64,000 nucleotides of DNA from Phallus indusiatus (lineage: Eukaryota > Basidiomycota > Agaricomycetes > Phallales > Phallaceae): positions 1,120,879-1,184,878 of the forward strand of contig JAQFWX010000010.1 of the NCBI GenBank assembly GCA_027605045.1. The letters run 5' to 3'. Position 1 is the first letter of the stretch. Each line of letters opens with the position of its first letter. A program made the position numbers and the translations under genes. The notes under the pieces are model-generated. The model made no database searches. It was not told the DNA's origin and saw only the letters and a list, made by a program, of their open reading frames with translations. Positions 44,870-56,005 of the stretch are shown in pieces.

Positions 44870-45200
44870 TTTTCAGATTAGTTTCATCAGAATCTCTCTC
44901 AATAACGAGACGGACTCGGATGAAATTCGAGAAACCATTGAGCTTTCAAGTTTCCGATTAGGCATAGGAACGTTTGTCTATTGTACCTCAGCAGTAAGCT
45001 TATTCAATTTGAATACTAATAATGCTAAAGGAAATAAACAGATGCCTTAAGCTTATAAAGAGTGATGCACTGTTGAAAACTGTCCGATAAGTACTTCACT
45101 ATGAATTTCGTCACCTGGAGCGTATACATGATGCTCTTTTCACACTTCGGGAAATGAAATACTCTCACCTACACCCTACGAATTTTGCGGTCCTGGTTCG
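44870..45200 (+). pseudogene. Fragment of a DUF3669-type gene
   Basis: Close copy of the start of the gene at 58576-59688: exon text around NNETDSDEIRETIELSSFR is nearly the same as at 58660-58740, followed by an intron and NRCLKLIK, then EFRHLERIHDAL and a frameshifted remainder that stops matching near 45200. A partial duplication; not functional. Confidence 0.75.
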
Positions 45201-45283
45201 GGACTTTGGGCTCTCACAGTAGGCCCCGGACGCGTGACGTTTCACGGCGACGTCACCACTGGCAGCGGTGCTAAAAAGGAGGC

Positions 45284-47280
45284 TTGTCACTCCTTCTCGT
45301 CCCAAACCACTCTATTCTGCTTTTCAACCAACAAACTTGCCTAACTCAAAACTGCGATTGTGTTTACAACTTCAATGTGGATCCTCCCAGTATGTCCTAT
45401 CGTTTATTCCTTTGTTTATTCCGCACTGACCTTTCAAGCCTTGTTTCCATCTCCAGAAGACAAGCTGAGCGAAGTTGGTCTTCTTGTAAAGGTTAGTCAC
45501 TTAGTCTATTGTTGCAAGGGCATGCCCTATACTTATCATGTCCCCCTGTAGATGTGTCTGGATTTGGCACACAAGGGGTCAAGACTATGAAAGAGCTCCC
45601 CGGCGGAGCTGCTGAGCGAGTCCCTTAACTTTCTTCCGCATCTACACCGCACTTATCCACCTTCTCTCCAGAGCTTTTGCTTTTGCCCTCGGATTCATGA
45701 ACCTCCAGAGCCAGCAACGCAAGGGTCTTAGCTCGTTCCACTTCCCGGTTCCACGGCCTTAAGGACCTGACACTGACTTTGTCATTCGACGTCAAGTTTT
45801 TCGCCCTTTCTGAACACGGTCCCGACGAGTACGAGAGAAACTCGTACTATAACGGCATCACTGGGGATAGCAACCACCCAGAACCGTGTACCGTTCTGAC
45901 TTCCTTACCACTCCATTCACTGGCGGATATGCCCATATACCCGTGGGCCACCAGGAGAGGAGGGAAAAGGAAGTCTCGGTCCCGTCGTCACCTGGATCGG
46001 CATCATTCCCGGTTATCTCCCCCAATACCGCTCATGATGTCTCCTCGCACTTCTGCTTAGAAACAGTTGGGGGCGTTGCTGTAGAATGGCGTGAGGCTAT
46101 CCCACAGAAGCTGACAAACCCACCCCTTATGCGCCATGTCGGCAGCAGCAATCCTACCCACTATGTCCGTCGCTTCCTTACTCTTCGTCTCTTGTCACTG
46201 AAGAAATGTAGGCTTCGGAGGAGGATTCGCAAGGCACATTTACCCTGTAGTTTCATGAGAACAAGGACAAAGGATGGTAACCCCAGCAACAACACATATG
46301 AAGTTAGTAACTGCCATGTCTTGCGCAAGAACACTACCATCACCTATGATAACAAGGACGGAGTAATCAAGGACCACCACGTTCGGGTTTGTGGGATGCA
46401 TCGATTCCAGCGTGACCTCGACGAGATCACGGAGGCCATTTCTGCTCATGGCATTCTCGCCGACGCTTGGGCTTGCGACATCGCCAAACTACAGGCGAAA
46501 AGAGAGATTGCGATTCGCGAGAGAGATTCGGCGGCTTCAGCGCAAACTGGAAGACGAACACGAAACCATCGTAGAGCCCCAGACCCTCCATAGTGAGGTG
46601 GTAACCTATCATTGGTCTAACATCAAACTGCACCGCAGCATTAGATACATTCAATACGCTCCAGCTACCGAACCTAATGATCCGTGCAGTACACAATATA
46701 CGTTAAATTGGGCTGGTGGATGCAAAGATCAAACCCGAGCTCGAAACGTCGTCGATCTCGTTGCGTTTTTCTTCTTTTGACTTGTCTTTATCTTGGTCTC
46801 TAAGCAACCCTTTATTCTCAGAATCCAAATACTCTCGTCAAGAAATTACAAATATGCTTTATCCTGTGGGTGGCTCAACCACACTCAAGTTTCCTGAGGG
46901 AGGAAAGCTCCAAATCATAGGTTGTGCCACGGAAGACAACCAAGCTCGACAGAGAAGGCCAGCGCTGTCTCATGGTTGGAAAGACGGTAACACCACTGAT
47001 CTCCATTGTCAAATACTACTACGCCGGCCTGGTTTCATTCACTCGGAATGAAGTTGGCATTGAATCCGTCGAGCTTGGCATATACAACTCTGGCAACAAG
47101 GCCATCATCGATGTGTTTTCCGCTAAAGGAGACTCGGGCTCTCTCATCTGACTATGATGAAGAACGCTCGGATTGTTGGTCGATTCCATTCTGGACAGAA
47201 CAAAAGTGGCTCGACTAGCAACCATTGTTACATACCGCACGTGTTGGAACTTGAAGACGAAAAGGCGGTGAAACGAGGCA
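45284..47280 (+). pseudogene. Decayed tandem copy of the trypsin-like protein gene
   Basis: Follows the same order as the intact gene 47753-49907, offset by about 2.4-2.6 kb. Matching blocks are the region of the upstream ORF (45290-45500), SYYNGITGDSNHPE (about 45840), VEWREAIPQKL (about 46082), NCHVLRKNT with the putative catalytic His (about 46310), HGILADAWACDI (about 46450), RNEVGIESVELGIYNSGN (about 47045) and AKGDSGSLI (about 47135), directly followed by a stop. Several frameshifts and missing stretches separate the blocks. Confidence 0.85.
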
Positions 47281-47752
47281 TAATAATAAATATGTCAGCA
47301 CAATTGGAGTGAGCTTTCAGAGCTACTTTTGTACATTGTTTCACCAATTACCGAAATTTGAGAAAGAACCAGCTGTTAAACCCTAGGCTCGGCCAGACCC
47401 TTTCACACTCCGACTCAAGCTCCGCAGCTTTCCGGGCTTGTGCCGAACCTACTTATGTAAGAGGTTCACTGACTTGCGCCGAACCCAGCCGACAGGGTGG
47501 TTCTGAAAAAACTAAATTTAGAACTCTGCTACATAGTCTGAATTTCTATGCTGAGTACCAGCAAGAGCTTTTGAAAAAACAAAACACCAAAACGGCCCTA
47601 AAAAAAAGGTCTCTAGAACAACCCCTATTGGCATGACGTCAAAGGGGATTCATTTCTTTGCCATCTTTCCTTGCTACTCATTCTGCGTCTTCAGCGCCGC
47701 CACCTAGTACGAAACTTGTGCTTAGGTCAATACTAGAGTTTACAGTTTAGTC

Positions 47753-48148
47753 ATGGATGCTACAAGTTTGTCTTATCCCATTATTCCTTCATTTATTCCA
47801 TACTTATCTTTCCAAGCTTTTCCATTCACGGAGGACGAGTTGGATAATGCCGGTCTTCTTGGTGGAGGCGAGTCATTTGGCTTATTGTTGCGAGGGCATT
47901 TGAGCTCGCTATCAGTCACTAAAAATTTCATGTCATACTTACCACCTACCCCTTTTAATTTAGGAGTATCTGGCTTTGCCGCGTTCGCGGTGAAGACAAT
48001 GAAAGAGCACCCGGACCTGCTCAGCAAGTCCTTTGCCTTCTTTTCGCATTTATACCGCACTTACCTCCTTCCGTTCAGAGCTCTCGCTTTTCACTCTCCA
48101 ATGCATGAATTGGCAATACAAAGTCTCCAGTTTGCCACCCTTGCCTAG
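47753..48148 (+). CDS. 131-aa ORF just upstream of the trypsin-like gene
   Basis: ATG at 47753 (MDATSLSYPIIPS) to a TAG at 48146, two bases before the ATG of the next ORF. A related stretch is found upstream of the dead copy (45290-45590), so the segment was duplicated with the gene. It has a hydrophobic middle (GVSGFAAFAV) and no known domain. It may be an upstream ORF, an N-terminal exon joined by an unseen intron, or a separate small gene. Confidence 0.45.
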   Translation: MDATSLSYPIIPSFIPYLSFQAFPFTEDELDNAGLLGGGESFGLLLRGHLSSLSVTKNFMSYLPPTPFNLGVSGFAAFAVKTMKEHPDLLSKSFAFFSHLYRTYLLPFRALAFHSPMHELAIQSLQFATLA

Positions 48149-48149
48149 C

Positions 48150-49907
48150 ATGTCGTCCAGTCTTTCCACCCTCAGCAAAACAACCTCTGAGTACGCTCCC
48201 GAAGTATATGAGAGGACGTCGTATTACAACGGGATTACTGGAGACAGCGATCATCCGGAACTCATCTACCGTTCTGACTTCCGTACCACACCATTTCCTA
48301 AGCCCACTGGCAGATACGGCCATATTCCCGTCAAGTCAGTCCGTGGCGTCTTTGATACCACTCTGAACGATGTCTGGGACACTGTCGGTCCCCAGATACG
48401 TGATATTATCAAAGCTCAGAACATTCCGTGGTCATCCATCGATCCTGCGCGGTTTTTTACACATGGATCGCTGGAAGATGTTGAAGCCAAAGGGAGTCTC
48501 GGTCCTGTTGTAATCTGGATAGGCGTTATTCCTGGATCTACATCGGCTGATACCGCGCACAATGTTTCGCAACAAATACTGACGGTTTTGCTGGAGAACG
48601 GAGTGAAGGATGTGGTGGTGGAATGGCGTGAGGCAGTGCCACAGAGGCTAGCAGGGTTCGAGCCGCTTATGCGTAGTGTCGGTAGCGCCGATCCCACCCA
48701 CCATGTCCGTCGGTTCCTTACTCCTCTTCATGGCGTACCCCTTTCCACCGAAGAAAAGGAGGAGGTAGATTCGCAAGGCACACTTACCCTGTGGTTCCAC
48801 GAAAACAAGGACAAGGACGGTAACCCCAGCAACAAGGTCTATGGAGTCAGTTGCTGTCACGTCTTGCGCAAGAACACCGCTGTCAACTATGAGAACAAAA
48901 ACGGCGCAGTCAGGGGCCACCATGTTCAAGTTTGCGGGATGTGCCGATTCCAACGCGGCCTTGACGAGATCACGAAGGCTGTTTCTGCTCACGGCATTCT
49001 CGCTGACAGGTGGGCTTGTGACATCGTCAAATTACGGGCGAAGCAGCAAAAAGACCCGGAGACTACAAAAGAGATGCGGTGGCTCCAACGCAAATTGGAA
49101 GATGAACATGAAACTATCGTTGAACTGGAGGCTCTCCACGACGAAGTGACCCATCATTGGTCCGACATCAACCTGCATCGTAGTATTGGATACATCCAAT
49201 ACGCTCCAGCCGTTGGGGTTGATGAAGGAGGCGGCACACAATATACGTTGGATTGGGCTGCGTTCTTGGCTGCAGAGGCGAAAGTCAGACCTGAGTTTGA
49301 GGGAAACGTCGTTGATCTCGGTGTGCCTTTGTTTTCTTTCCCCTTGTCTTTACCTTCGTCCCTAACAAAAAGGAAACCTCCTTATTTAGGATCCAAATAC
49401 TCTCTTCTAGAGATTGCAAATATGTTTTATCCTGTGCGTGGTTCAACCATACTCAAGTTTCCCGAGGGTAGAAAGCTCCGAATTGTGGGCTGTGTTACAA
49501 AGGAAGACCTCGCCGTTCCAACCGAGTTCGACAACGAAAGCCAGCGCTGTCTAATGGTCGGCAAAGACGGCAACACCACCGATCTCACCGTCGGATGCTA
49601 CGCCGGCTTGGTTTCATTCACTCGGAATGAAGTTGGCATCGAATCCGTCGAGCTTGGCATCTACAACTCTGGCAACAATAACATCATCGATGTGTTCTCC
49701 GCTAAAGGAGACTCGGGCTCTCTCGTTTGGCACATGATAAAGAACGGTCACGGTGAAGCTCGAATTGTTGGTCAACTCCATTCTGGACGGAATAAAGGCG
49801 GTTCGACTAGCAATCATATTACGTACTGTACACCTGGGTGGTTTCTCTTGCAGGAGATCAAAAAGAAGTTCAAGTATGCTGACTTTTACCGTACCACCTG
49901 GTCTTAG
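48150..49907 (+). CDS. Trypsin-like serine peptidase-fold protein, 585 aa
   Basis: I chose the ATG at 48150; the frame is open further upstream only through a TTG at 48033. The candidate catalytic His is in VSCCHVLRKN (residue 237), and the Ser is in AKGDSGSLVW (residue 522), the classical GDSG motif. The Asp is uncertain; ADRWACDIVKL (about residue 290) is one candidate. N-terminal conserved block: ERTSYYNGITGDSDHPELIY. A coiled-coil insert (RWLQRKLEDEHETIVELEAL) lies between His and Ser. No signal peptide, so probably intracellular. Single exon. It resembles a recurrent Agaricomycete family of unknown role. The upstream neighbour is its dead tandem copy. Confidence 0.75.
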   Translation: MSSSLSTLSKTTSEYAPEVYERTSYYNGITGDSDHPELIYRSDFRTTPFPKPTGRYGHIPVKSVRGVFDTTLNDVWDTVGPQIRDIIKAQNIPWSSIDPARFFTHGSLEDVEAKGSLGPVVIWIGVIPGSTSADTAHNVSQQILTVLLENGVKDVVVEWREAVPQRLAGFEPLMRSVGSADPTHHVRRFLTPLHGVPLSTEEKEEVDSQGTLTLWFHENKDKDGNPSNKVYGVSCCHVLRKNTAVNYENKNGAVRGHHVQVCGMCRFQRGLDEITKAVSAHGILADRWACDIVKLRAKQQKDPETTKEMRWLQRKLEDEHETIVELEALHDEVTHHWSDINLHRSIGYIQYAPAVGVDEGGGTQYTLDWAAFLAAEAKVRPEFEGNVVDLGVPLFSFPLSLPSSLTKRKPPYLGSKYSLLEIANMFYPVRGSTILKFPEGRKLRIVGCVTKEDLAVPTEFDNESQRCLMVGKDGNTTDLTVGCYAGLVSFTRNEVGIESVELGIYNSGNNNIIDVFSAKGDSGSLVWHMIKNGHGEARIVGQLHSGRNKGGSTSNHITYCTPGWFLLQEIKKKFKYADFYRTTWS

Positions 49908-51012
49908 GGGGGGTCAACTTGAGAAAGAAGGGCAGCATTGGCTGGCTATTCAAGAAATGGTTCACTCGTCTCTTTCTTCACTTCTCCATACCACACATGC
50001 ATAGTTGACGAACGTCGAAGCCTGTAAATTGATAAGCGAGCAGTTCTACAGCATCATTTTTTTGCGACCCTGGTACCTTTAGCTTTGAGCGGCGAGCTCA
50101 TTAGGGTTGGATGGCACCTGTTACCATCGTAGCTGGCGCTTTCGTCGACATAGTTTGAACAATCAGTTCCATATATGAGTATATCGAGGTATATTGAAAA
50201 GGTAAAGGCGCTGTGAAAACATCGCGCAAGTTGTTGAAAAATATGCGTCTCATCTTCATTATTTTTAGTTTGTTGTGAATATTAGTAGGTAACCGACTTG
50301 CGTCATACATTAATAATATTTTAGGCGGTGTGTTTAATAAATAGGGACTCCCTTCTTTTGTAGCTAAGCGAAAGAAATTGAAACTATATAAAGTGGCATT
50401 ACAACAAATTTTATATCAGACTGGTGTGAAAAAGTGTCAATGCGACTGCGCCAGAATGACCGTGCCAATTCAAACATAACAGTATTATCTTTAATGTCTA
50501 TATTATGTGCTAAAGGGTTCGTGCCCATTGTTGGAAGGTAATGTATCAATGTCGTATTCCGCAATATTACCGATTGACTGACCGGTTCTCTTGATCCATC
50601 AAATAGGTCGCATTATACGCTTTGGTAACTAATATGCAAATAAAAGAACCGGAGTTTACCCAATGCGTCGTGTGTCATCGATGAATAAATGTTCGCAACA
50701 CTGTCCATTCCTCTCCAAGTCCGTTCAAACGCATAGAATAAAAGAGATACCGAGTTTGAAACTTTCGACACCTGCGCCAACGATAGTCTGAGAGGTACCA
50801 TCATACCGAGAACATTGAGAAGACTTTGTCGCATGCAATGAACCTCGGACCCGGACCTCCTGCATTTGCATTGACAGGGTATTCATTTAAGGTCGTTATA
50901 GCTATTTCTACGAATGAGGCGTTAAATTTCGTATTTAAATCGTAATCAAGGCAAAGTGTAATGCATGATCAAATCTTTGGGGTGATTTAAATCAATAATT
51001 ATGTGACCGATT
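49908..51012. other. No gene recognised
   Basis: Short minus-strand frames at 50364-50564 and 50613-50834 resemble neither neighbour. One has a weakly hydrophobic pattern, but I cannot assign it. Confidence 0.4.
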
Positions 51013-53720
51013 TCATTGGGCACTTTCGGCGGTCGTATCGATGCGTTCAATGACTCTTTCTACATCATTCGTGACCTCAGGTCCACCCGTTTCTGTTTTC
51101 GGAGTTCCGGGATCGTCTAGAGACTTGTCCGGAATCTTTTCAAAGCAATCAGGTTTCAGTGTTCTGAGATTGAGAAAACAGAACGTACGCCAAGTCGGAC
51201 GAGAAAACCAGCTATTGCTGAAGCGGCGATAAACCAAAACGCTCGTCTCAACGCAATACCGTAAGATTCTCTTGCTAACAGTTGAATATCAGACGGTAGT
51301 GAAACAACTATCTCCGAAGAATGTCGGATACGGCTAATGATCTAGCATATATAATTGGTAAGGCTGGAGAAAATCTTTGACACAGTGTACACACGTGCCT
51401 CGCTTGAGTCTGGCCCAGTTATGCGTCGTGTTAGTTCACGATTTAGGACATATTGGAAAATAGCTGATGGAACAGCGACACCGACGACTTGTCCTGTCAA
51501 AGAGTAAATGATTGATTCGGTTTTAGGGTATACTAGGTTAAGTCACCTATGCATCTCCAAAGTTGCGCGAAACCCGTGGCGACAGCCATAATAGAAGCTA
51601 TTTGATGAAATGGTGAGACAACATACACGCCGTGACAAGGCTGTTTAAAGACTTACGATCGATATGCGCTAGTAGCGCGATAAGTGTGGTTTGTATTACA
51701 GCGGCGTGTCCGAATCCCAAAGGAACCTAATCAATATATATTTATATCAAAATGAATGTTTGAAGAATTATTGACTCACGATACTGAGCCATTGATTCAG
51801 CGGACCCGAATTTTGGTCAAGAACGGACATCAGCACCTATTAAGAACATCAAATCGAACGTCAGATAATGATCATCACGTTTCGCAGCTTCCTTACAGAA
51901 CCGATGATAGGTCCTAGGCCGCATATCATGTCTAAAAGCTTGTAGCAGCTCGTCATCGACATAATCGCCCTAAAAAGATAAACGTCCGATGACATGTAGC
52001 CATAATGTATTGGTTAACTTACCCTGCGACCAACGATCCCGCCGCCATGGCTACACTATTTGGAAGCAGATGCGTTCCTTAAAATTTTGTGTCAATGTGG
52101 ATCTCAATTATGGGATGAAAACGTTCTCACCAGCGGTAGCTGCGGAGGTCAACATAACGGACTCGAAATACACAGGAAAGAAATATAAAGAAGCAAACGT
52201 GGCAACGGACACCTAGACGGAGAACCCTTATTCACAACCTGGATGGGTTGAAGCGGACTGATCGGACTCAACTAGTTGATTGCTCATACCGACAAGAACA
52301 GGAACTTTCATTTTGAGCAAGGCCGGCGCAAGAATGGGCTCTGGTGCGACTCGGAGTTCCACAATGATGAAGACGATGAATGTAAGTACCGCGCAAACGA
52401 GGGTTACGATGACTTTGGGTGAATTAAAAGGTAGATCATCATTGTACTTGAAACTCAACAACAAAAGAAAAGAGCCTATCTAATATCCATTGGAAATTAG
52501 AAATTCATGTCTGTATAAATTTGATGGACGGTTACCGATAATAGTAATAGAATGCTGCCGCCATAGTCTATTCTTTTGAATGTTTCCTTGATGCTTTTGC
52601 TTCGTCCCTGTGTCATTCATCAACGATGAATTCGGGAAGTTACATGCCACTTACAGGTGTGAAATAGTTCAAGTTATATCCGGTCAGGAGATATGAGATA
52701 ATATAGAGGGGTATCTGCATAAGGAATGCCCATCTCCAACCGAACCTGACCGCATTCAAATTCGAGCTATTCTGTATTGTTTCTGATGGGCGCTCACTTA
52801 TCGCTGATGTACCCTCCCAGTGGACCACCTAAGCCTTGCCCCACCTAATGAAATTGGGTGACTAACAAAGCAAAACAGAGAGGAATGTACTTGCCCCGTT
52901 GAATATATTCGCAATCCCTTGCGTCAAACTTCGGTCTCGTAACTTATACATATCGCTCGTTATAACATATCCAATAATGAAGCTACCACCACCACCTATT
53001 CCTCCTAGCTAGAATGAAGTACTTATCAACAATCGCGTTGTAAAGCGTCACCTAACGACTTACGAAACGTGAAGCAATCAACATAGGCATACTTGAAGAC
53101 AGTCCACAACACAACGTTCCTATACCGGCGAAAACGATGGCAGTTTGAGCGGCCGTCCGGCGTCCCAAGGTATCGCATAATCTTCCGTAAAGGGGAGCGA
53201 ATGTGCATGCTGCCAAAAGGAAACTGTTTGCATAACAAGATAAGTCATGAAAGACCGCTGAGTACTGAGCGAAGGAAGTGAACGCACGCGGTACCGATCC
53301 AACTTGCTTGGTTTGCGGCTTGATACTCCGAAGAAATGGAAGAAACCACTGTTTTTGGTATAAAGAGTTTGATGAAAGTATGTATAGTGTCATTGTACCA
53401 CGTACATGTAGCAACAAGAGTCACTGAAGGGTTTATCAGTTGTGTCAATGATCAAGCTTCCCCATGAAACTTACTGTTAAGAGACTACAGTGAGATGAAC
53501 GTTTATAAGAGCTTATTTTCCATTCGATAAGAAGAATTTGCGATACCGAAAGAAACGTTCCAAGCCATATTCCTGCCAAAATGTATCTCCTCGTCGAAGG
53601 GGCTATATCCAGTGGGCTGAGTTCTGAGTCTTCTGGTTTACGTACTGGTTCGTAGGATCGATCGTTAGAGCTTTTTGGACAAAGTGGAGTCCTTTCGTTA
53701 ATGATGCTGGGTGTTGACAT
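51013..53720 (-). CDS. MFS transporter, DHA2/vacuolar basic amino acid type
   Basis: A multi-exon membrane transporter that would move small solutes or drugs in exchange for protons. ATG at 53720 (MSTPSIINERTPL) with a hydrophilic N-terminus; TM1 begins RRYILAGIWLGTFLS. Next come SSEYQAANQASWIGTA and, after an intron, LYGRLCDTLGRRTAAQTA (about 53120-53190), the MFS motif A (G-x-L-x-D-x-x-GRR). Then GIGTLCCGLSSSMPMLIASR, GWRWAFLMQIPLYIISYLL (about 52690-52750) after a GLGGPLGG stretch, and VTLVCAVLTFIVFIIVEL (about 52360). The C-terminal part contains IRHSSEIVVSLPSDIQLL (about 51290) and the tail to 51013. At least eight short introns. I see no certain lesion, but exon edges between 51500 and 52300 are not all settled. 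Confidence 0.8.
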
Positions 53721-56005
53721 GACGGTTGGTGTAAAGGATGGAATGAAACCGTTGTAACGTTAGCTAGCTACATACTACTTAATTAAAGGTTCCGGATCGG
53801 ATGTAAATTCGGAAATTTGAAACCAATTTTTGATTGAATAAGGGAAGATTCCCTGATCCGCCCAGGGAATCTGCGTGACAATATTCGCAAACTTCGAAGG
53901 GACGCGTTGATTTTATATTTGTCAAGATTGCTTGAGCTCCACCTGGAAACTCAATATCAATCCTCGACATAGCGAATTTCAAGGGAGCTGAGAATGGAGT
54001 TGAGTTATATTTCATGGACGAACGACCTGACCCAAAATAACTTGAACTGGAGCAGGCGGTTTCATACCATCACGGCTTTTTGATGTCTTCATGTCTTCAC
54101 CATTCATTGACTGAATAGCAATACAGATGTTTCCTTGTGACGCCATAGCGTGCCAATAGGATTTTTGACATCAGGGAAAGTCGGACATTTCGCATGTCAA
54201 AGCTGTCATAAAAGTTGAGATAAGAACGAGGCAGCTGCCACTGAGACGGTCAAAAGTACTCTCGTACTCTCCCCAAGTCCGTCAAGGTCGGTCAATGTGG
54301 TTTTCTTCGGGGGCCGGCCATACTCGGCTTTCAAAATGACAGATCGGTGGCTTGATGTCGTATACGCGTGACACTATACAGTCACAATGCGAACCGTTTC
54401 TTTTACCGAATGCCATCTGCTTTTTTGAACTCCAATCGGGCTAATGATGTGCTTGTCCTTCAAAGCCGCAGCGCAAGTTGCAACCAACTTTGTCGAATTG
54501 TCTGACAGTGTTTTATGTTGTACGTAAGAAAGAGTCACTGCGAGCGGTGTACACCTGTTCATCTCTATTTCGATGCGGAATCTTTCGATTGGGTTCTGCG
54601 GCTTTTCGTGAGTTAGGATTTCGATGGGAAAAGGAATATCTACGGGTTACTTAAAACTGAGTAGAGGATGAATGAACACAATGTCAATAGACGTGACTTT
54701 TGAGTTGAAATATAAGTTCATATTAGCTACTAGGTCTGGGTCGCGATGTAATGTCTTTTGAATAAGAGCGAGCATTGAATATTGCTTGAGTACTAGTACT
54801 AATGAGTGACCTCAGTAATGCAGCAGTCCACGGCGGTACTAGGTAGTGGTAAGAAGAAAACCTCGATTGGTCCGGTTATCCCCGATGTTACACTGGTGTG
54901 ATGCGAGTGACACGACTTCGGACTCTTTTCTCAACATTGCTTGTGAACTAGATCTTTCTGCTTTAGCTAGTCTAACCGTGCGACATTGAATGGCGATTAA
55001 GATTGCAACACGTCAAAAGTTGTTTCGAGGGTCCACAAGGAAGCAGAGCAGTGAGACCGTCCAAGTCCAGACCCTTTTCAGGACTGAATATCATATTGCG
55101 TATGTATGTCGTTCAGCAACTGGAATTTAGATCACTTGGTTTGTCACGTCGCAGTGAACTATTATCATGCACATGATTGAGGCTCAAAAGATCAGGTGTA
55201 ACGTTATTGTCAACAACCGATACCGTCGGATCCATGTCATCCAAGACTAGGGACTCAAAAAACAGTAACATGAGAGGTAAGTGCGGTTAATATTCTTTCC
55301 AAAAACATACTTCTGAAACTCCTCGCATCGGACTTCAGCCAGACTGGTTCTTAACCCAGTGATTCAAAGTGTACCCACTTCTAGCTACTATGAATTTTCG
55401 ATCATCGGTCAGACTCTCCGTGGCTCTATCCCCAATAATCTCAAACGTAGAATTTGTTTGAATGTTTCAAGTCATGTCACAGGTGCACTGCGAAGTTCGA
55501 ACCGTGTGCTATCTTTGTAAAGGCACCCTGCGTAATTAATTTGGCTTAAACACATATCCTGAATAATTTCAGAAAGTGCGGATAAGGTTTGTATTTAACT
55601 TTATATCGGTGTCCGCAAATTCCAAAGTTGGTCAGTGGATCAGCCGGGACAAATAATTGTCGACTGGTATCAAAGTTGTCTCACGCCAAACCGGAACTTT
55701 ACTAATATGCACAAGGCTATTAACCAGACGCAACGCAAATGCATATGATCCACTGAAATTATGCGAGAAAAATGCCGGATTCCATGTGGCATTCCGTTCA
55801 AATTGGGTATGTAAGAATGTGAAAGTCGAAAGTAATATCGATATGAAGTGATCTGACCATACGAAACATGTTTCTGGTATGTTGTTTCAGGCTTCAGCCA
55901 AATAAGTCCCTTATATTATAGTAGTCCAGGTAAATTCAGTTGTGCGGTTAGCCAGACCTCAGCTTTTCCCAAAGCTGCTAGCATCAGTACTATTGTTCTT
56001 TCACA
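53721..56005. other. About 2.3 kb without a recognised gene
   Basis: Only short frames on both strands, without motifs. It includes the promoter regions of the MFS gene (leftward) and the P450 gene (rightward), which are divergent. Confidence 0.45.
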
